The notes beneath the pieces were generated by a model. It saw only the letters and a list, made by a program, of their open reading frames with translations. It was not told the DNA's origin and searched no databases. From NCBI GenBank assembly GCA_022759285.1, contig JAEMPM010000123.1:1-8329 (forward strand): a DNA stretch of 8,329 nucleotides, read 5' to 3'. Shown one piece after another: positions 6,985 to 8,329 of this stretch; the stretch's first letter is position 1, and each line of letters opens with the position of its first letter. This stretch comes from Thermocrinis sp. (GTDB lineage: Bacteria > Aquificota > Aquificia > Aquificales > Aquificaceae). The position numbers were made by a program, and so were the translations under genes.

Positions 6985-7971
6985 ATGGCAAGGACGCTTT
7001 ATCTATTCAGTAACGGAAGGCTTGAGCGAAAAGATAATACCCTTCATTGGGTATCTGATAGAGGAGAAAAGTATATTCCAATAACGGCTATCAGTGATAT
7101 AAAAGTTTTTGGGGAGATAGAGCTAAATAAAAGGCTTCTTGAGTTTTTAGATAAAAATGACATACCTGTTCATTTTTTTAACTATTACGGCTACTACATA
7201 GGGACATTTTATCCTAGGAACTCTATGAATTCCGGTTTAATAACAATAAAACAAACTGAGCACTATATAGATATAGAAAAAAGACTTTATTTAGCTAAAT
7301 CTTTTGTTATTGGAAGCTTCCTTAACATATTGAAAAACTTAAAATATTACCAAAGAAGGCACGAGGAAAAACTAAGCTTTACTATAGAGTATATAGAAGA
7401 AAAATTAAAAGAAGTGGGAAGTAAAAAGGATATTTTAAGTCTTATGCAGTTAGAAGGAGATACAAGAAAAACTTACTATGAGTCTTTTAATCTAATAATT
7501 GAAGGGTTCCACTTTGAGAAAAGAACCAAAAATCCGCCCAAGAATCCTCTAAATGCTATGATATCTTTTGGTAATGCTTTGTTATATACAACTGTGTTAA
7601 GTGAAATATACAGAACTCACCTAGACCCACGAATAGGGTACCTTCATGAAACAAACCAAAGGAGTTTTACCCTTAATCTTGATATTGCTGAAGTGTTTAA
7701 GCCTATAATAGTGGATAGAGTTATATTTCAATTGATAAACAAAAAACAGATTCAAGAGAAACACTTTGAACAAGCCATTGATTTTGTTCATCTTAATGAG
7801 AAAGGTCGCGAAATATTTGTGCAAGCCTTTGAAGAAAAACTAAAAACTACGATTAAATATAAAAATGTAGGAGATGTATCTTACAGAAGGCTTATAAGGA
7901 TGGAGTGTTATAAGTTGTATAAACACTTTTTGGAAGAGGATGTTTATAGACCCTTTGTCAGTGAATGGTAA
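6985..7971 (+). CDS. cas1: Cas1 CRISPR integrase (type I-B)
   Basis: This 328-residue protein is the catalytic subunit of the Cas1-Cas2 integrase that inserts new spacers at the leader end of the CRISPR array. Seen in sequence: an N-terminal beta domain beginning ARTLYLFSNGRLERKDNTL, typical of type I-B Cas1, then a helical C-terminal domain carrying the metal site: Glu157 (MQLEGDTRKTYYESF), His221 (IGYLHETNQRSFTLNLDIAE) and Glu236 (DIAEVFKP, with Asp233 nearby). The length is standard. There is no clear Shine-Dalgarno, so translation is probably coupled to cas4, 3 nt upstream. Sampled lines of this gene run about 23-42% G+C, mostly around 25-30%, lower than those of the Cascade genes. cas2 begins one base after its stop. 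Confidence 0.97.
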   Translation: MARTLYLFSNGRLERKDNTLHWVSDRGEKYIPITAISDIKVFGEIELNKRLLEFLDKNDIPVHFFNYYGYYIGTFYPRNSMNSGLITIKQTEHYIDIEKRLYLAKSFVIGSFLNILKNLKYYQRRHEEKLSFTIEYIEEKLKEVGSKKDILSLMQLEGDTRKTYYESFNLIIEGFHFEKRTKNPPKNPLNAMISFGNALLYTTVLSEIYRTHLDPRIGYLHETNQRSFTLNLDIAEVFKPIIVDRVIFQLINKKQIQEKHFEQAIDFVHLNEKGREIFVQAFEEKLKTTIKYKNVGDVSYRRLIRMECYKLYKHFLEEDVYRPFVSEW

Positions 7972-7972
7972 C

Positions 7973-8239
7973 ATGTTTATCATACTAGTTTATGACATTA
8001 AAGAGGAAAGAGTTCAAAAGGCCCATAAAATATGCAGGAAATATTTAACTTGGGTACAGAGATCTGTTTTTGAAGGAGAAATAACAGAAGGTAATTTTAT
8101 AAAATTAATCAAAGAAATAAAATCTATCATTGATGAAACTTATGATTCTGTTTTAATATACAAGTTCAGGACTAAAAATTACTACGAAAGAGAAGAGATA
8201 GGTGTTCCTAAACCTTCACACGAGGATTTCATATATTGA
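7973..8239 (+). CDS. cas2: Cas2 structural partner of the Cas1 integrase
   Basis: This 88-residue protein, the normal Cas2 size, forms the central dimer that bridges two Cas1 dimers during spacer integration. It opens MFIILVYDIKEERVQKAHKICRKYL, with the conserved first-strand Asp8 in VYDI, followed by the usual WVQRSVFEGEIT segment. A ferredoxin-like fold is expected. The start is ATG 7973, because Cas2 proteins begin a few residues before the VYDI strand. An in-frame ATG at 7940 would add 11 unrelated residues and overlap cas1 by 32 nt. No good Shine-Dalgarno precedes 7973; one base separates it from the cas1 stop, so coupling is likely. The gene is very A+T-rich. It is the last cas gene. 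Confidence 0.95.
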   Translation: MFIILVYDIKEERVQKAHKICRKYLTWVQRSVFEGEITEGNFIKLIKEIKSIIDETYDSVLIYKFRTKNYYEREEIGVPKPSHEDFIY

Positions 8240-8261
8240 CACTGAGTATAAGCTACAAACT

Positions 8262-8305
8262 CCTGTCTATCCTCCGGGATTTTCCTTCTATTGGGCATAG
8301 ACGGG
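8262..8305. repeat. Inverted repeat downstream of cas2
   Basis: CCTGTCTAT at 8262-8270 can pair with ATAGACGGG at 8297-8305: 9 pairs including one G-T, with 26 nt between the arms. There is no T-run after it, so it is not a standard terminator. The right arm falls inside the spacer of the promoter at 8291-8319, giving it the look of an operator or leader element, but no function is shown. Confidence 0.5.
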
Positions 8306-8319
8306 AAATGTTCTATAAT
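8291..8319 (+). promoter_or_regulatory. Predicted sigma70-type promoter after cas2, possibly the CRISPR leader promoter
   Basis: A perfect -10 box, TATAAT, stands at 8314-8319. A -35 candidate, TTGGGC (matching the TTG core of TTGACA), stands at 8291-8296, and the spacer is exactly 17 nt. Transcription would begin near 8326 and run out of the window. Placed just after cas2, it is well situated to drive a CRISPR array, but the array itself is not in view, so it could serve another gene. Confidence 0.5.
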
Positions 8320-8329
8320 AGTCATGAGG

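Noticed and set aside
842..7824. Minus-strand and out-of-frame reading frames of 60-130 codons across the operon
   Set aside because: All lie antisense to or within clearly identified cas genes and have low-complexity, Ser/Phe/Leu-rich translations typical of antisense shadows.
7940..7972. Longer Cas2 start at ATG 7940
   Set aside because: It adds 11 residues with no Cas2 likeness and overlaps cas1 by 32 nt; ATG 7973 puts VYDI at the usual place.
8262..8320. Rho-independent terminator after cas2
   Set aside because: The inverted repeat has a long 26-nt loop and no T-run; the A/T-rich stretch that follows is a TATAAT promoter box instead.
8240..8329. CRISPR repeat in the last 90 bases
   Set aside because: No unit is repeated and no typical GAAAC-like repeat end is visible on either strand; at most this is leader.

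Overview
The window is almost entirely one CRISPR-Cas locus: a complete, co-directional subtype I-B cas operon on the + strand, in the order cas6 - cas8b (with an internal cas11b start) - cas7 - cas5 - cas3 - cas4 - cas1 - cas2. No frameshift or internal stop is visible in any gene, and every catalytic motif I looked for is present, so the locus looks functional. The low G+C content, heavy use of AGG/AGA for arginine and ATA for isoleucine, and Lys/Glu-rich proteins suggest a thermophilic bacterium, perhaps of the Aquificales or a similar lineage. That assignment is inference from style, not from a marker gene.

Layout. Positions 1-159 hold the 3' end of an unidentified reading frame that overlaps the start of cas6. 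Positions 140-4254 encode crRNA processing (Cas6) and the Cascade surveillance complex (Cas8b, Cas11b, Cas7, Cas5). Positions 4247-6502 encode Cas3, the HD nuclease-helicase that destroys the target. Positions 6496-8239 encode the spacer-acquisition module (Cas4, Cas1, Cas2). Positions 8240-8329 are non-coding and contain an inverted repeat and a good sigma70-type promoter pointing right. This is where a CRISPR leader would be expected, but no repeat-spacer unit lies inside the window.

How it works together (family knowledge). Cas6 cuts the CRISPR transcript into crRNAs. Cas5, a Cas7 backbone, Cas8b and Cas11 assemble on each crRNA and find PAM-flanked DNA. Cas3 is recruited to unwind and degrade it. 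Cas4 with Cas1-Cas2 trims and inserts new spacers. All junctions are overlaps of 1-8 nt or gaps of 1-3 nt, so one polycistronic transcript with coupled translation is likely.

The system itself is a known type; I do not see a new class of defence system. The points most worth a second look are the strong internal ribosome site that would make Cas11b, a perfect 20-bp palindrome inside cas6, the unknown gene overlapping cas6, the promoter and inverted repeat after cas2, and a lower-G+C acquisition module.
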